Positions 35,835-43,662 of a DNA stretch of 59,977 bases are shown piece by piece (the first letter of the stretch is position 1; each line of letters begins with the position of its first letter). Source of the DNA: Dehalococcoidia bacterium (GTDB lineage Bacteria > Chloroflexota > Dehalococcoidia > Tepidiformales > Tepidiformaceae). The stretch lies in contig JAGQHB010000031.1 of assembly GCA_020432045.1 (NCBI GenBank), forward strand, positions 1-59,977, in the 5' to 3' direction. The position numbers and the translations under genes were made by a program. The notes beneath the pieces were generated by a model. It had not been told where the DNA came from and made no database searches. It saw only the letters and a list, made by a program, of their open reading frames with translations.

Positions 35835-35861
35835 TTAGCACTCTCTCTGTGAGAGTGCTAG
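35835..35861. promoter_or_regulatory. CIRCE operator, groS-proximal
   Basis: TTAGCACTC, 9 bp, GAGTGCTAG: the HrcA operator consensus with only the last base different. It lies 48 bp upstream of groS. Confidence 0.93.
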
Positions 35862-35865
35862 TGGC

Positions 35866-35892
35866 CTAGCAGTGATCAGGTGAGATTGCTAA
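35866..35892. promoter_or_regulatory. Second, degenerate CIRCE-like operator
   Basis: CTAGCAGTG, 9 bp, GATTGCTAA: same 9-9-9 geometry, with 6 and 8 of 9 consensus bases in the two arms. It begins 31 bp from the first copy, about three helical turns. Confidence 0.6.
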
Positions 35893-35896
35893 CCGC

Positions 35897-36703
35897 CTAC
35901 CCGCGCTCGCCCGCGGCCAGGTCGTCGTGCAGCAGGCAATCGCCCAGCGCGGCCGAGGTGACATCCGTGGCGGCGACCCACCCCATCACTGGCGAACTGA
36001 TGTAGTACCAGCCTTCGCCCTGGCCACCATCGACCGCGAACGAACCCGGCTTCGTCAGCACGAACGCCTCGGCACGAAGCACTACCAGCCGGGCGACGCT
36101 GCCAGTCGACGATGAAAGGGCTGCCGGCCCCGCGAATACCGCGGCCGGGCCGGCAGCACTACAGGCGAGCAGGTCCGCGGGGAGCGCATCTGGCACCTCG
36201 GACTGCTGCTGCGTGCCGAACCAGAACGCCCACTCGCCTGCAAGATCGCGCCCCATGTAGAAGCGGAATCCACCGCCATCGAGCGACCCCGCCGTGAAGC
36301 GAAGGAGACCGGACGCCGCCTGTTGCGCGGCACTCTGGAGCGAGATGCAGAGGCCCTTCGGGGGGTTCGCAGCTTCGCAGGCGGCACGCGCCAGCACATC
36401 GAGATGGACGGCACCGAGCTGTTGTTCGGCGGCGGAGATGGCGGCTGGGGCCCCGGGCCCGCCGGTCGAGGGCGTCACAACGGCGGGAGCGGGCGTGGCG
36501 CTCGCGGTAGGAGAGAGCGTGGCCGTGGGTGTCTCGATACGCTGCGTCGTCGTCACCGGCGCGGCGGGACTCTGCGGTGCGCTGGTTGGAGTGGGCGTCG
36601 CCGGTTCGCTGCCAGCACCGCCACAGGCGGTCGCAGCCAGCGACAGGAAAAGGACAAAGGCCGCCACGCCGGGTTTCCGGCGTGGCGGCCTTCGAAGATT
36701 CAC
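35897..36703 (-). CDS. Lipoprotein with C-terminal SH3-like region
   Basis: A 268-residue lipoprotein. A basic n-region (LRRPPRRKPG) precedes the hydrophobic segment VAAFVLFLSLAATAC with a lipobox Cys near residue 27, then a long Thr/Pro/Ala stalk. The mature domain includes FYMGRDLAGEWAFWFGTQQQ and ends with an SH3-like stretch (EGWYYISSPVMGWVAATDVT). The start is GTG 36703, 13 nt after the stop of the CHAP/SH3 gene. A perfect terminator-like hairpin lies inside the signal-peptide codons (36659-36690). Function unknown, probably at the envelope with its neighbour. Confidence 0.6.
   Translation of the reverse strand: MNLRRPPRRKPGVAAFVLFLSLAATACGGAGSEPATPTPTSAPQSPAAPVTTTQRIETPTATLSPTASATPAPAVVTPSTGGPGAPAAISAAEQQLGAVHLDVLARAACEAANPPKGLCISLQSAAQQAASGLLRFTAGSLDGGGFRFYMGRDLAGEWAFWFGTQQQSEVPDALPADLLACSAAGPAAVFAGPAALSSSTGSVARLVVLRAEAFVLTKPGSFAVDGGQGEGWYYISSPVMGWVAATDVTSAALGDCLLHDDLAAGERG
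36659..36690 (-). terminator. Hairpin within the lipoprotein signal-peptide codons
   Basis: GGCCGCCACGCC pairs perfectly with GGCGTGGCGGCC over an 8-nt loop, followed on the minus strand by TTTGTCCTTTT. It could end CHAP/SH3 transcripts or attenuate the lipoprotein gene it overlaps. Confidence 0.6.
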
Positions 36704-36716
36704 CGGCAGAACGCCG

Positions 36717-37784
36717 TTATTCGACAAGGAACTCACTGGCGACCCAGCCTTCGATGCCCGCTTCGGTGCGGACAAAGACCCAGGCGTAGCCGTCGGTGTA
36801 GATGCTATCCGGAAGCGTGACCCGGACCGGGGTCCCGGCAGCCAGGCAGGTGATGATGCTGCCGCCAAGGCCAGCCGCGGTCCGCATGCGGAGGCAGCCG
36901 CCGCTGTAGTCGACGTGGATCCAGCGGTCGAGGACGGAATCCCCTGAGGAGGACTCGGGTGCTGCAGCGACAGCTGCTGGTGCCTCTGCAATCGGCGCAA
37001 GGGCGGCGGGCGCTGATGCAGCGGCGGCCTGCGAAACCTGGAGGAAGTCAGCCGCTACCCAGCCAGTACCACGCGCCGTATCGACCGGCACCCATGTGTA
37101 GCCGTCAGCGACGACAGAATCGCCGGTGATGCTGACCGCCGAGCCAGCGGGGATACAGCCCACGCGGCTGGCGGAGAGACCGGGCGCCGAACGGAGATTC
37201 AGGCAGTCACCGCCGGTAGCGACCGTCGCGGGCGTCCCCTCGGCAAGCTTGAACGAGACGGGCGTATCGCCCACGGAACCGCCGGGGAACCGGTAGATAT
37301 GCACCTGGAGCCCGTTCCGGGCGGCGGCGGCGTACGGATCGTAGTTCGGACGGAGGCTGACCCACTCGTCCCAGTTCTGGTTGGAGTCGATCGAGTCGAA
37401 GCGGCCGCCACCGAGGTTCTTGAGGATGATGGCAGTGTGGAGGCCGGGATATGAACCCCAGCCGGGGCTCGCATCAGAGGCAATCTGGATAACGTCGCCG
37501 GCGGCAGCTTCGTCGGCAGAGACCTCGACAGCGCCAGCGTTGAAATAGCTCTGGCGATAGCCAGGCCCTGTGATGCGGATGCCGGTGGCTTCCGCGACGA
37601 CCTGTTGCATGAACGTCCAGCACTGGCCGCCATGGCTATCGAGGTGGCGGAGCGCGGCGTCGGCGATGGGGCTGCCCGTGCCCTCGGCGCGTGCGGGGGT
37701 GGGCGAAGAAATGAGCGTAAGGGTCATGATCGCGGCTGCCACGAGCGTCAGAGCGATCCGGTTTTGTGCGGTGAAACCCGTCAC
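36717..37784 (-). CDS. Exported CHAP-like protein with two SH3 domains
   Basis: A 355-residue exported protein. A signal peptide (IALTLVAAAIMTLTLI, ending PARA) precedes a CHAP/NlpC-like domain of about residues 40-170. GGQCWTFMQQV carries the likely nucleophile Cys, GDVIQIAS follows, and LHTAIILKN carries the His. Two bacterial SH3 repeats follow, near 180-250 (CLNLRSAPGLSASRVGCI) and 290-355 (CLRMRTAAGLGGSIITCL). This suggests peptidoglycan binding or cleavage. GTG 37784 is chosen for its GGGAGG 5 nt upstream. The lipoprotein gene follows closely. Confidence 0.75.
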   Translation of the reverse strand: MTGFTAQNRIALTLVAAAIMTLTLISSPTPARAEGTGSPIADAALRHLDSHGGQCWTFMQQVVAEATGIRITGPGYRQSYFNAGAVEVSADEAAAGDVIQIASDASPGWGSYPGLHTAIILKNLGGGRFDSIDSNQNWDEWVSLRPNYDPYAAAARNGLQVHIYRFPGGSVGDTPVSFKLAEGTPATVATGGDCLNLRSAPGLSASRVGCIPAGSAVSITGDSVVADGYTWVPVDTARGTGWVAADFLQVSQAAAASAPAALAPIAEAPAAVAAAPESSSGDSVLDRWIHVDYSGGCLRMRTAAGLGGSIITCLAAGTPVRVTLPDSIYTDGYAWVFVRTEAGIEGWVASEFLVE

Positions 37785-37984
37785 AAGCACCTCCCGGCCA
37801 ACAAGGCCGTGACCGAGGGTATGGGCATCCCGTGCTTGTAAACGACCCGAATCGGCCAACTTTTCGTAAACTGTGTGTAAACTCGTCGAGATTTATGGAA
37901 AGACCACGGGGACTGGTAACCGGCAGGGAGAGTTCCCGTGGCTCTTGTGGCGGTGCCGAACCTGGCCCGGCGATACTTTGCATC

Positions 37985-38413
37985 ATGCTGACCATCACGT
38001 ACGACGCCAGAGTCGATGCTGCCTACGTTTACCTGGGTGAGCGCGGCGGCTTCGGGTTCACGGAGACGTGTGAAGAGTCGGGAACCTTTTCCATCGTTAT
38101 CGATTACACGGCGGCGGGGCGGATCATCGGCATCGAGATCCTCGACGCAGGCTACTTGTTCCCCTCAGAACTCGTTGAGAAGCTGCGGGCAGTCCGTGGC
38201 CATCGCGAAGTCAGTGGACCCGACGTGGGCATCACGACCGCTGTCCGTGGCGGGACGTTTCGGATCAACCTTGGCCCCTATGCCCAGGCGATGAACCGCA
38301 GCCGATGCAACAGCAGGAAGCCATCCGACGCCGTGGAGTTCCTATGGGCTGACAGGCGGCTGGTCGCAATCGTCGTCTGGGGCTACGAACCATCGCCGTG
38401 CCTCAGCGGTTAA
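37985..38413 (+). CDS. DUF2283 family protein
   Basis: A 142-residue protein whose first 55 residues match DUF2283: MLTITYDARVDAAYVYLGER, then VIDYTAAGRIIGIEILDAG. The remaining 85 residues extend past the usual short domain and are not recognised. ATG 37985 gives the exact family start. TACTTT ends 5 nt upstream, slightly close for the local leaderless pattern. Confidence 0.8.
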   Translation: MLTITYDARVDAAYVYLGERGGFGFTETCEESGTFSIVIDYTAAGRIIGIEILDAGYLFPSELVEKLRAVRGHREVSGPDVGITTAVRGGTFRINLGPYAQAMNRSRCNSRKPSDAVEFLWADRRLVAIVVWGYEPSPCLSG

Positions 38414-38475
38414 CGTCGACCGGTGCCGCTGCTGAGCGGCCGGCTATCGCCCGAACGTTGAAGCGAGGGCCTGCC

Positions 38476-38898
38476 ATGTTCGAGCGACCGCAGCTCCGTA
38501 ACGGGTTCGAGTGCCTTTCGGCGGCTCTACTGGTGCTTGTGGCCCTTGCCGCTGCCCTCGTGGCGCAATGGCTGGTCCTGATTGGGATAGCCGGGGCACT
38601 CGTCATCCTGTTCACCGTCTCGCCGCGGGGTGGGCGGCACCACGACCCAAGCAAGGCACGCGCCACCAGGCGCACCACCGGGACGGCACTGTTGCTGGCG
38701 GGTGTGTTCCTGGCTAGAGCGTTTCAACAGTGGGGACCTGCCGGAACGGGGCTGGTCATCGCAGGGCTTTTGCTCGCTCGGCCTTGCAGCGACGGCGGGT
38801 GGATGGCGCCAGGCTTGAGGGCGAACTGGACTGGCTACGCGCTCATGGCAGGCGGCCTCGGGCTCTGGGCCCTCAACGTCATGCTGATCGGGACGTGA
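38476..38898 (+). CDS. Small polytopic membrane protein
   Basis: A 140-residue protein with four hydrophobic segments (LSAALLVLVALAAALVAQWL, IGIAGALVILFTV, TALLLAGVFLARAF, YALMAGGLGLWALNVMLI) and a basic loop (GGRHHDPSKARATRR). No family recognised. GAGGG lies 6 nt before ATG 38476. It ends 11 nt from the convergent radC stop. Confidence 0.55.
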   Translation: MFERPQLRNGFECLSAALLVLVALAAALVAQWLVLIGIAGALVILFTVSPRGGRHHDPSKARATRRTTGTALLLAGVFLARAFQQWGPAGTGLVIAGLLLARPCSDGGWMAPGLRANWTGYALMAGGLGLWALNVMLIGT

Positions 38899-38909
38899 GC
38901 CGCGACCCA

Positions 38910-39620
38910 CTACCGGAACACGTAGCTCTGTTCGCGGAATGACAGGTACACGCCCGCGCCGATGATCACGTGGTCGATCACGTCGATGCCGAGGAGCTTG
39001 CCCGCCGCCGCCAGCTCGCGCGTCACGGTGAGGTCCGCGGGGCTGGGGCGCGGGTCGCCGGATGGATGGTTGTGGACCAGGAGGATGGAGATCGCCTCGT
39101 TGACGATCGCTTCGCGGAATACATCGATGGAACGCGCGGGCACGGAATTCACGGCGCCATGCACTCGCGCGGGAGCACCCAGCATCCGCCCGCGTGTGTC
39201 GAGCGCGATGACGTAGAGCTCTTCCTTCGTCTTGCCGATGTAACGCCCGGCGAAGTGGGCGAAGACGGCCTCGGGCGAACGCATCATCGGACGCGCCTCC
39301 GGGCCGAGCTGCTGCATCCGCCGCCCCAGTTCGATCGCGGCAGCGAGCTGCGCCGCGCGCGCCGGGCCGAGCCCGCGGGCACGCTGTAACGCCTTGGTAT
39401 CCGCGCGGACGAGGCCGGGCAGGCCGCCCTGGTCGGCCAGCAGGGAGCGCGCCACCTCGACAACGTTTTGCCCGGCAATGCCGGAGCCGAGAAGGATGGC
39501 AATCAGGTCGGCGTCGCTGAGCGTATCCGGGCCGTGCTGGAGCAGCCGCTCTCGCGGGCGGTCGCCGGTCGCCATCTCACGCATGGTGCGATAGGCGGGG
39601 GCGCCTTCACCATCGGACAC
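38910..39620 (-). CDS. radC: RadC family JAMM protein
   Basis: A 236-residue RadC (UPF0758) protein. The N-terminal helices contain RERLLQHGPDTLSDADLIAI, then helix-hairpin-helix residues RARGLGPARAAQLAAAIELG near 85. The JAB/MPN domain has SILLVHNHPSGDPRPSPAD near residue 185, with the metal-binding HxH-x-D pattern intact. A role in DNA repair was proposed historically but is not established. GTG 39620 is chosen, 8 nt after the stop of the upstream membrane-protein gene, so the two form an operon. Confidence 0.93.
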   Translation of the reverse strand: MSDGEGAPAYRTMREMATGDRPRERLLQHGPDTLSDADLIAILLGSGIAGQNVVEVARSLLADQGGLPGLVRADTKALQRARGLGPARAAQLAAAIELGRRMQQLGPEARPMMRSPEAVFAHFAGRYIGKTKEELYVIALDTRGRMLGAPARVHGAVNSVPARSIDVFREAIVNEAISILLVHNHPSGDPRPSPADLTVTRELAAAGKLLGIDVIDHVIIGAGVYLSFREQSYVFR

Positions 39621-39628
39621 GGCAGCGC

Positions 39629-40174
39629 CTAGAACTCGGGCCGGACGGCGCGGCTGCGGGGCTGAATCGGCTCCTCGGGCTGCGGCGGCGGGCCGTCCTG
39701 CTCTTCCGGCTCGACCGGCTCGGGCGGCGTTTCCCTCCGGATGGCGAGCACGACGCCGGAATGGCGGTAGAGGCGCAGGGTGACGACATCGCCCGCGATG
39801 ATGTCGCCGAGCGTCTCCTGGTCTCCGCGATAAATGTTGCGCCCGACACGGATATACCAGCTCTTGATCACGAAGGAATCGCGCTTGGTCCACTTGCGGG
39901 CGACGGTCCCCGAAACCTCCGTCGGACCACGGCGCAGGTCGCGGACCGCACCGAGGGCCGGGACGAGGAACACGATGCTAAAGAAGGTGAGCACACCGGT
40001 AAGGAACCAGGTGCCGCCATGTTCTGGCCCGGTTATCCGGTCGTACGTGAAGTAGACCAGTGCACAGACGGTCGCGAGGAACACCGGGCCCCAGAGCACG
40101 GCGTTGCGCACCAGCGACCGTTTCACGGCCCGTTCGCGCGCGGGATTGATCTGGAGAGGGGCTTCATCCGCCAT
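39629..40174 (-). CDS. Membrane protein upstream of radC
   Basis: A 181-residue protein with two hydrophobic segments (NAVLWGPVFLATVCALVYF and FLTGVLTFFSIVFLVPALG), a conserved-looking beta segment (SGTVARKWTKRDSFVIKSWY), and a Pro/Glu-rich tail. It resembles small membrane proteins of unknown function. TAGAAT ends 6 nt before the ATG. It is cotranscribed with radC. Confidence 0.55.
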   Translation of the reverse strand: MADEAPLQINPARERAVKRSLVRNAVLWGPVFLATVCALVYFTYDRITGPEHGGTWFLTGVLTFFSIVFLVPALGAVRDLRRGPTEVSGTVARKWTKRDSFVIKSWYIRVGRNIYRGDQETLGDIIAGDVVTLRLYRHSGVVLAIRRETPPEPVEPEEQDGPPPQPEEPIQPRSRAVRPEF

Positions 40175-40180
40175 GGGGAG

Positions 40181-40186
40181 ATTCTA
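40181..40186 (-). promoter_or_regulatory. -10-like hexamer
   Basis: TAGAAT ends 6 nt before the ATG at 40174. Confidence 0.5.
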
Positions 40187-40198
40187 CCCGGCCCGCGT

Positions 40199-40738
40199 TC
40201 AGGGCGCGGGAATGACGATTTCCTGGCCGATCTGGATGTCCTCGGTCAGGCCCGGGTTTGCGGCAATGAGAGCAGCCACCGTGACTCCGTTCGCGGCAGC
40301 GATGCCCGAGAGGCTGTCACCGGGCTGGACCCTGTACGTCTGCTGACCCCTGGGCGTCGCGGTTGGGCTCCCGAATACGGTTCCGGTGGCCGCAACCGGC
40401 GTGGCGCCTGCCGGGGTCGTTCCTCCGGGAACGGTTCCGCCGCGCGGCGTGGGCGTGGCCGTCGGCTGCAGCTGCGGCGTGGCCGTTGGCAGCACGCGTA
40501 CCGCATCCTGCGAGCTGCGGGACTGTGGCGGGCTGATCACCAGGTAGATGGTCACGGCGACGGCGACGGCGAGCGCGAAAACGGCGCCGCGAAAGACGAA
40601 TGGCGATGGCGTTGCGGCTTCGGGTGAAAGGCAGCGGAGGCAGACATCCTCGCCGTGTTCGGCACAGTAGAGTCGGCCACAGGTGTGGCATTCTTCCTGT
40701 GCCGGCTTCGTGCAGTAGTGGCAGCGTGCCTCGGCCAT
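40199..40738 (-). CDS. Zinc-finger, membrane-anchored LysM protein
   Basis: A 179-residue protein. Residues 5-37 hold repeated Cys/His pairs (CHYCTKPAQEECHTCGRLYC and CLRC), resembling a B-box or rubredoxin-like zinc site on the cytoplasmic side. One membrane segment spans about 48-68 (GAVFALAVAVAVTIYLVI), then a Pro/Thr stalk, and a C-terminal LysM domain (YRVQPGDSLSGIAAANGVTV and IQIGQEIVIP). LysM binds peptidoglycan, so it may link the envelope to a cytoplasmic partner. TACCTT ends 6 nt before the ATG. It is divergent from a GNAT gene. Confidence 0.78.
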   Translation of the reverse strand: MAEARCHYCTKPAQEECHTCGRLYCAEHGEDVCLRCLSPEAATPSPFVFRGAVFALAVAVAVTIYLVISPPQSRSSQDAVRVLPTATPQLQPTATPTPRGGTVPGGTTPAGATPVAATGTVFGSPTATPRGQQTYRVQPGDSLSGIAAANGVTVAALIAANPGLTEDIQIGQEIVIPAP

Positions 40739-40744
40739 GCCTCG

Positions 40745-40750
40745 AAGGTA
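40745..40750 (-). promoter_or_regulatory. -10-like hexamer
   Basis: TACCTT ends 6 nt before the ATG at 40738. Confidence 0.45.
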
Positions 40751-40800
40751 CAGGCATCGGTGTACAAGGAACAGAACGGGTGCACGCGGGAGATGGACCG

Positions 40801-41400
40801 ATGGATAGCATCGTCGAAGTTGTCGCGAACGGAAGGCAGGTCGTGCTGCGCCCGTTCCGGTACGAAGACGCTGACTACGCACGCATGGTCCGCTGGCTGA
40901 GCGACCCGCGCGTACTCGAGTGGTACGAAGGCCGGGACAACCCGTTCGACCTGGCGATGGTCCTGGCCGAGTTCGGACCGGTGGGCGAACATGCCCGCGA
41001 CGGCGTGCTGCAAACGATCATCGAACGTGACGGGGAATCGATCGGCTACGTCCAGTATTACCCGGTCGGGGCCTGGGCAGCCGGCTACGAGATCGAGGAT
41101 GCCACGGACACGTGGGCTATCGACCTCTTCATCGGCGAGCCCGAATACTGGAGCGGCGGGATCGGCGGCGCGCTGCTCGCGGCGCTGATTGCGCACCTGT
41201 TCAAGAAGGAAAACGCGATGCGCGTCCTCATCGACCCGCGGGTCGTGAACGAGCGCGGGATACGCGCCTATGAAAAAGCCGGGTTCCGCAAGGTGAAGGT
41301 GCTGCGAGACCACGAGCTGCATGAAGGGCGGAAGTGGGACAACTGGCTGATGGAGGCACTTGCGCCGCAGCCAAAGCGCCAGCGTCAGGCCGGCACGTAG
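40801..41400 (+). CDS. GNAT acetyltransferase, AAC(6')/RimL-like
   Basis: A 199-residue acetyltransferase. Features are VVLRPFRYEDADYARMVRWL at the start, WAIDLFIGEPEYWSGGIGGA near residue 100 with the acetyl-CoA loop, and VLIDPRVVNERGIRAYEKAG near 141, followed by FRKVKVL. This layout is shared with AAC(6')-type aminoglycoside acetyltransferases and RimJ/RimL-like enzymes; resistance is not implied. The gene is divergent from the LysM gene, 62 bp away, and overlaps the 3' end of the next convergent gene by 16 nt. Confidence 0.82.
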   Translation: MDSIVEVVANGRQVVLRPFRYEDADYARMVRWLSDPRVLEWYEGRDNPFDLAMVLAEFGPVGEHARDGVLQTIIERDGESIGYVQYYPVGAWAAGYEIEDATDTWAIDLFIGEPEYWSGGIGGALLAALIAHLFKKENAMRVLIDPRVVNERGIRAYEKAGFRKVKVLRDHELHEGRKWDNWLMEALAPQPKRQRQAGT

Positions 41401-41975
41401 AGTCTCCGTCCCCGCACCCGGTTGCGGCGGCCGTACTGGTGCAGGAGCTGGCGAAACGCCGTTAGCCGTGCTCGCGCATATCCCGCAAACCGCTCCGATG
41501 CCACGCCGACGTTGGTCAGCGCATCCGCGACCTCTGAGGATTCGGCGAGGGCGGCAAACGCGGACGCTCCGGTGACGAGTACCTCGACCTGGAACGTGGT
41601 CAGCGTCGTGCCACTGCCATCGAGCGTGTGCCGGGCGGTGTAGCGGACGGTGGCGTCGTCGCCCGTGGGCTCGGCATCGACGTGCAGGGTCAGCAGGCTC
41701 TCCCAGCGCTGGAAGCCGACGAACGCGGGCGGATAGGCATCGGCGGGATACTCGACTGCTTCCACCTCGACGAGCCCCGCCAGGGAAGAAAGCGAGAGTG
41801 TGCGGCTCCCGGCCGTGGTCTCGAGAGCAGCGCTGGCTTCGCGCGGCCACGCGGCGGAAAGCTCGTCGAGCGCGTGCTCGATGTGGCGGTCGAGATCGGC
41901 ATCGGACCAACGGGCGCCGCCGGGGTCGCCAAGGTCGGCGCGGACAAGGTCACGGACATCAGAAAGGGTAGGCAT
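41385..41975 (-). CDS. Phage head-tail adaptor-like orphan
   Basis: A 196-residue protein whose beginning, MPTLSDVRDLVRADLGDPGG then ARWSDADLDRHIEHALDELS, has the helical pattern of phage adaptor or connector proteins (short LxD....W+D..L...IN.A helices). The rest is beta-rich and ends basic (YGRRNRVRGRRLYVPA). No other phage gene is near, so it may be a domesticated remnant or an unrelated protein of similar fold. The 226 bp upstream of it hold no convincing gene. Confidence 0.45.
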   Translation of the reverse strand: MPTLSDVRDLVRADLGDPGGARWSDADLDRHIEHALDELSAAWPREASAALETTAGSRTLSLSSLAGLVEVEAVEYPADAYPPAFVGFQRWESLLTLHVDAEPTGDDATVRYTARHTLDGSGTTLTTFQVEVLVTGASAFAALAESSEVADALTNVGVASERFAGYARARLTAFRQLLHQYGRRNRVRGRRLYVPA

Positions 41976-42201
41976 GGGGACAGGTTGGGGGAGGGGATGC
42001 GGAATCGCGGAGGGGGCCGTGGCAGCGGAGGGATAGGGCTATTGCCCGGAGAGCAGCCCGACATCGCGAGCCACGGCAACCTCTTGCTCAAGAGCTAACT
42101 CCATTGCCGATCTCACCTCGCGATGCCCCGCCCACGCGAGTGTATCGCCGGCCCGCGACGTGACTTATCGCGCTCCTCGAAAGAAACGACTCCTTCGCCC
42201 G

Positions 42202-43164
42202 CTACCCCCGCCCTACCGCCGCGTCGAACCGCGCCATGAGCGCGGCGTCGAGCGGGCCCATGGCTTCGGCGGCGATACATTCGCGGAGTTCGGTGCGGTT
42301 CTTGACGCCGAGGACGATGGTTGAGACGCCAGGCACGCTGAGCGCGTAACGGTGCGCGAGCGAGGCTGGCGATTCGCCAAGCTCCTTCGCGATGGCACGG
42401 AAGGGGGCGGCGCGCCGGTAGTCCACCATCTCGGGATGGTCGTCCGCCAGCGGGCGATCGATGGCGTCGGTGAGGGCGCCGGCCTGCACGGCGCGGATGC
42501 CCATGACGGCGACGCCCCGGCGGTTGGCGGCAGCGAGGATGTCGCGCGGGCGCGCCGGGCCCTCGTAGCTCTTCATCCCGCCGGGGGAATCAAGCAGGTT
42601 GATGACGACCTGGGCCGCGTTTGGTGGCGGGTCATCGTCGATCGCGGCGATGCAGGATTCGGGGATGCCGGCGGCGGAGATGCCCCACGCGCCGATACGC
42701 CCTTCGCGCACAAGCCGTTCGAACGTGGGCCGGACGTGTTCGCGGAAGAGGCTGAGCGGCGACCCACGGTGGCCCGGCTGCCCGGCCTTATCGTCGGGGA
42801 AGACCTGGCCGTGGAGGAAGAAGAGGTCGACGCGCGAGAGGCGCATGCGTTCGAGGCTGGCGGCGAGGGAGGCTTCGAGGCGCGAGGCTACTTCCGCGGG
42901 GGGCGGGTTGCCGAGCATGCACTTGGTCGTAATGCGGACACCAGCCGGGAGCCTGCCGCCGAAGGTCTCGCCGATCACGCTCTCGGCCTCACCGTTGCCA
43001 TAGCCGGGCGCGAGGTCGAGCAGGGTGATGCCGGATTCGACAGCCTCGCGGGTGGTGGCGATGGCTTCGTCGCGCGTGGTGGCACCCCAGACCTGCCCGG
43101 TACCACCCCCGCCGAGCGTGAGGGCGGAGACGGCGCCGAGGGATCCGAACGGTCGTTGTTGCAT
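42202..43164 (-). CDS. Aldo/keto reductase
   Basis: A 320-residue aldo/keto reductase with a TIM barrel. The catalytic Tyr is in TLLDLAPGYGNGEAESVIGE near residue 54, the Lys in RITTKCMLG near 80, and the His-like position in LFFLHGQVFPDD near 117. GVSTIVLGVKNRTELREC near 280 is the NADPH-binding end. The physiological substrate is unknown. TACTCT ends 7 nt before the ATG. Confidence 0.88.
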   Translation of the reverse strand: MQQRPFGSLGAVSALTLGGGGTGQVWGATTRDEAIATTREAVESGITLLDLAPGYGNGEAESVIGETFGGRLPAGVRITTKCMLGNPPPAEVASRLEASLAASLERMRLSRVDLFFLHGQVFPDDKAGQPGHRGSPLSLFREHVRPTFERLVREGRIGAWGISAAGIPESCIAAIDDDPPPNAAQVVINLLDSPGGMKSYEGPARPRDILAAANRRGVAVMGIRAVQAGALTDAIDRPLADDHPEMVDYRRAAPFRAIAKELGESPASLAHRYALSVPGVSTIVLGVKNRTELRECIAAEAMGPLDAALMARFDAAVGRG

Positions 43165-43171
43165 AAGGGGG

Positions 43172-43177
43172 AGAGTA
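43172..43177 (-). promoter_or_regulatory. -10-like hexamer
   Basis: TACTCT ends 7 nt before the ATG at 43164. Confidence 0.45.
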
Positions 43178-43236
43178 GCGGGTTCGGGGCGCGAGCCGCT
43201 ACGCGAAATGGCGCCGGCGGTCGCCGCCAGGCCACC

Positions 43237-43539
43237 TCAAACGAGGTGTTTGCGAATGTCCTCGAACTGCTCGATGGTGATTTCGCCACGTGCAAGGCGT
43301 TCGCGCGCAATGGCGATTGGCTCGGGCCGGTCGCCATTGCCGAGGCCCCCGGCCGGGGACGCGGGCCGATGGCTGGTGAGGCGGTGGACGGTCCAGGCGC
43401 CGAGTGCGAGGACGCCAAGCCAGAACAAGGCCATCGCGAAGAACATCGTGACGCCCCAGCCGTCATCCCATCCCATGTGGCCGTGGCTGTCGTAATTCGG
43501 CCTCATCTGCAAGAACAGGGTCGCCAGGTTGGTCAACAT
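43237..43539 (-). CDS. SHOCT-domain membrane protein
   Basis: A 100-residue protein with one membrane segment (MFFAMALFWLGVLALGAW), a His-rich N-terminus (YDSHGHMGWDDGWG), and a C-terminal SHOCT motif (ARERLARGEITIEQFEDIRK). SHOCT is a short helical motif often at the end of membrane-associated proteins; function unknown. Confidence 0.8.
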   Translation of the reverse strand: MLTNLATLFLQMRPNYDSHGHMGWDDGWGVTMFFAMALFWLGVLALGAWTVHRLTSHRPASPAGGLGNGDRPEPIAIARERLARGEITIEQFEDIRKHLV

Positions 43540-43662
43540 CGAATGAACTCCGCCGGCAGGTTGCCTGCTGCCTTCAGGTTATGGCTTCTGAGCCAACTCC
43601 GGGAGCGGCTCGCGGGGCCCTGAATCCGGGCCTTTCGGGACCCTGAACGGGCCGCGCCATCA

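Noticed and set aside
40801-41400. Aminoglycoside resistance gene
   Set aside because: The fold is shared by many RimJ/RimL-like acetyltransferases and no resistance context is present.
42039-42104. 21-codon minus-strand micro-ORF between the adaptor-like and aldo/keto reductase genes
   Set aside because: A GAGGTGAG lies upstream of its ATG, but the frame is too short and unconserved by any evidence I have.
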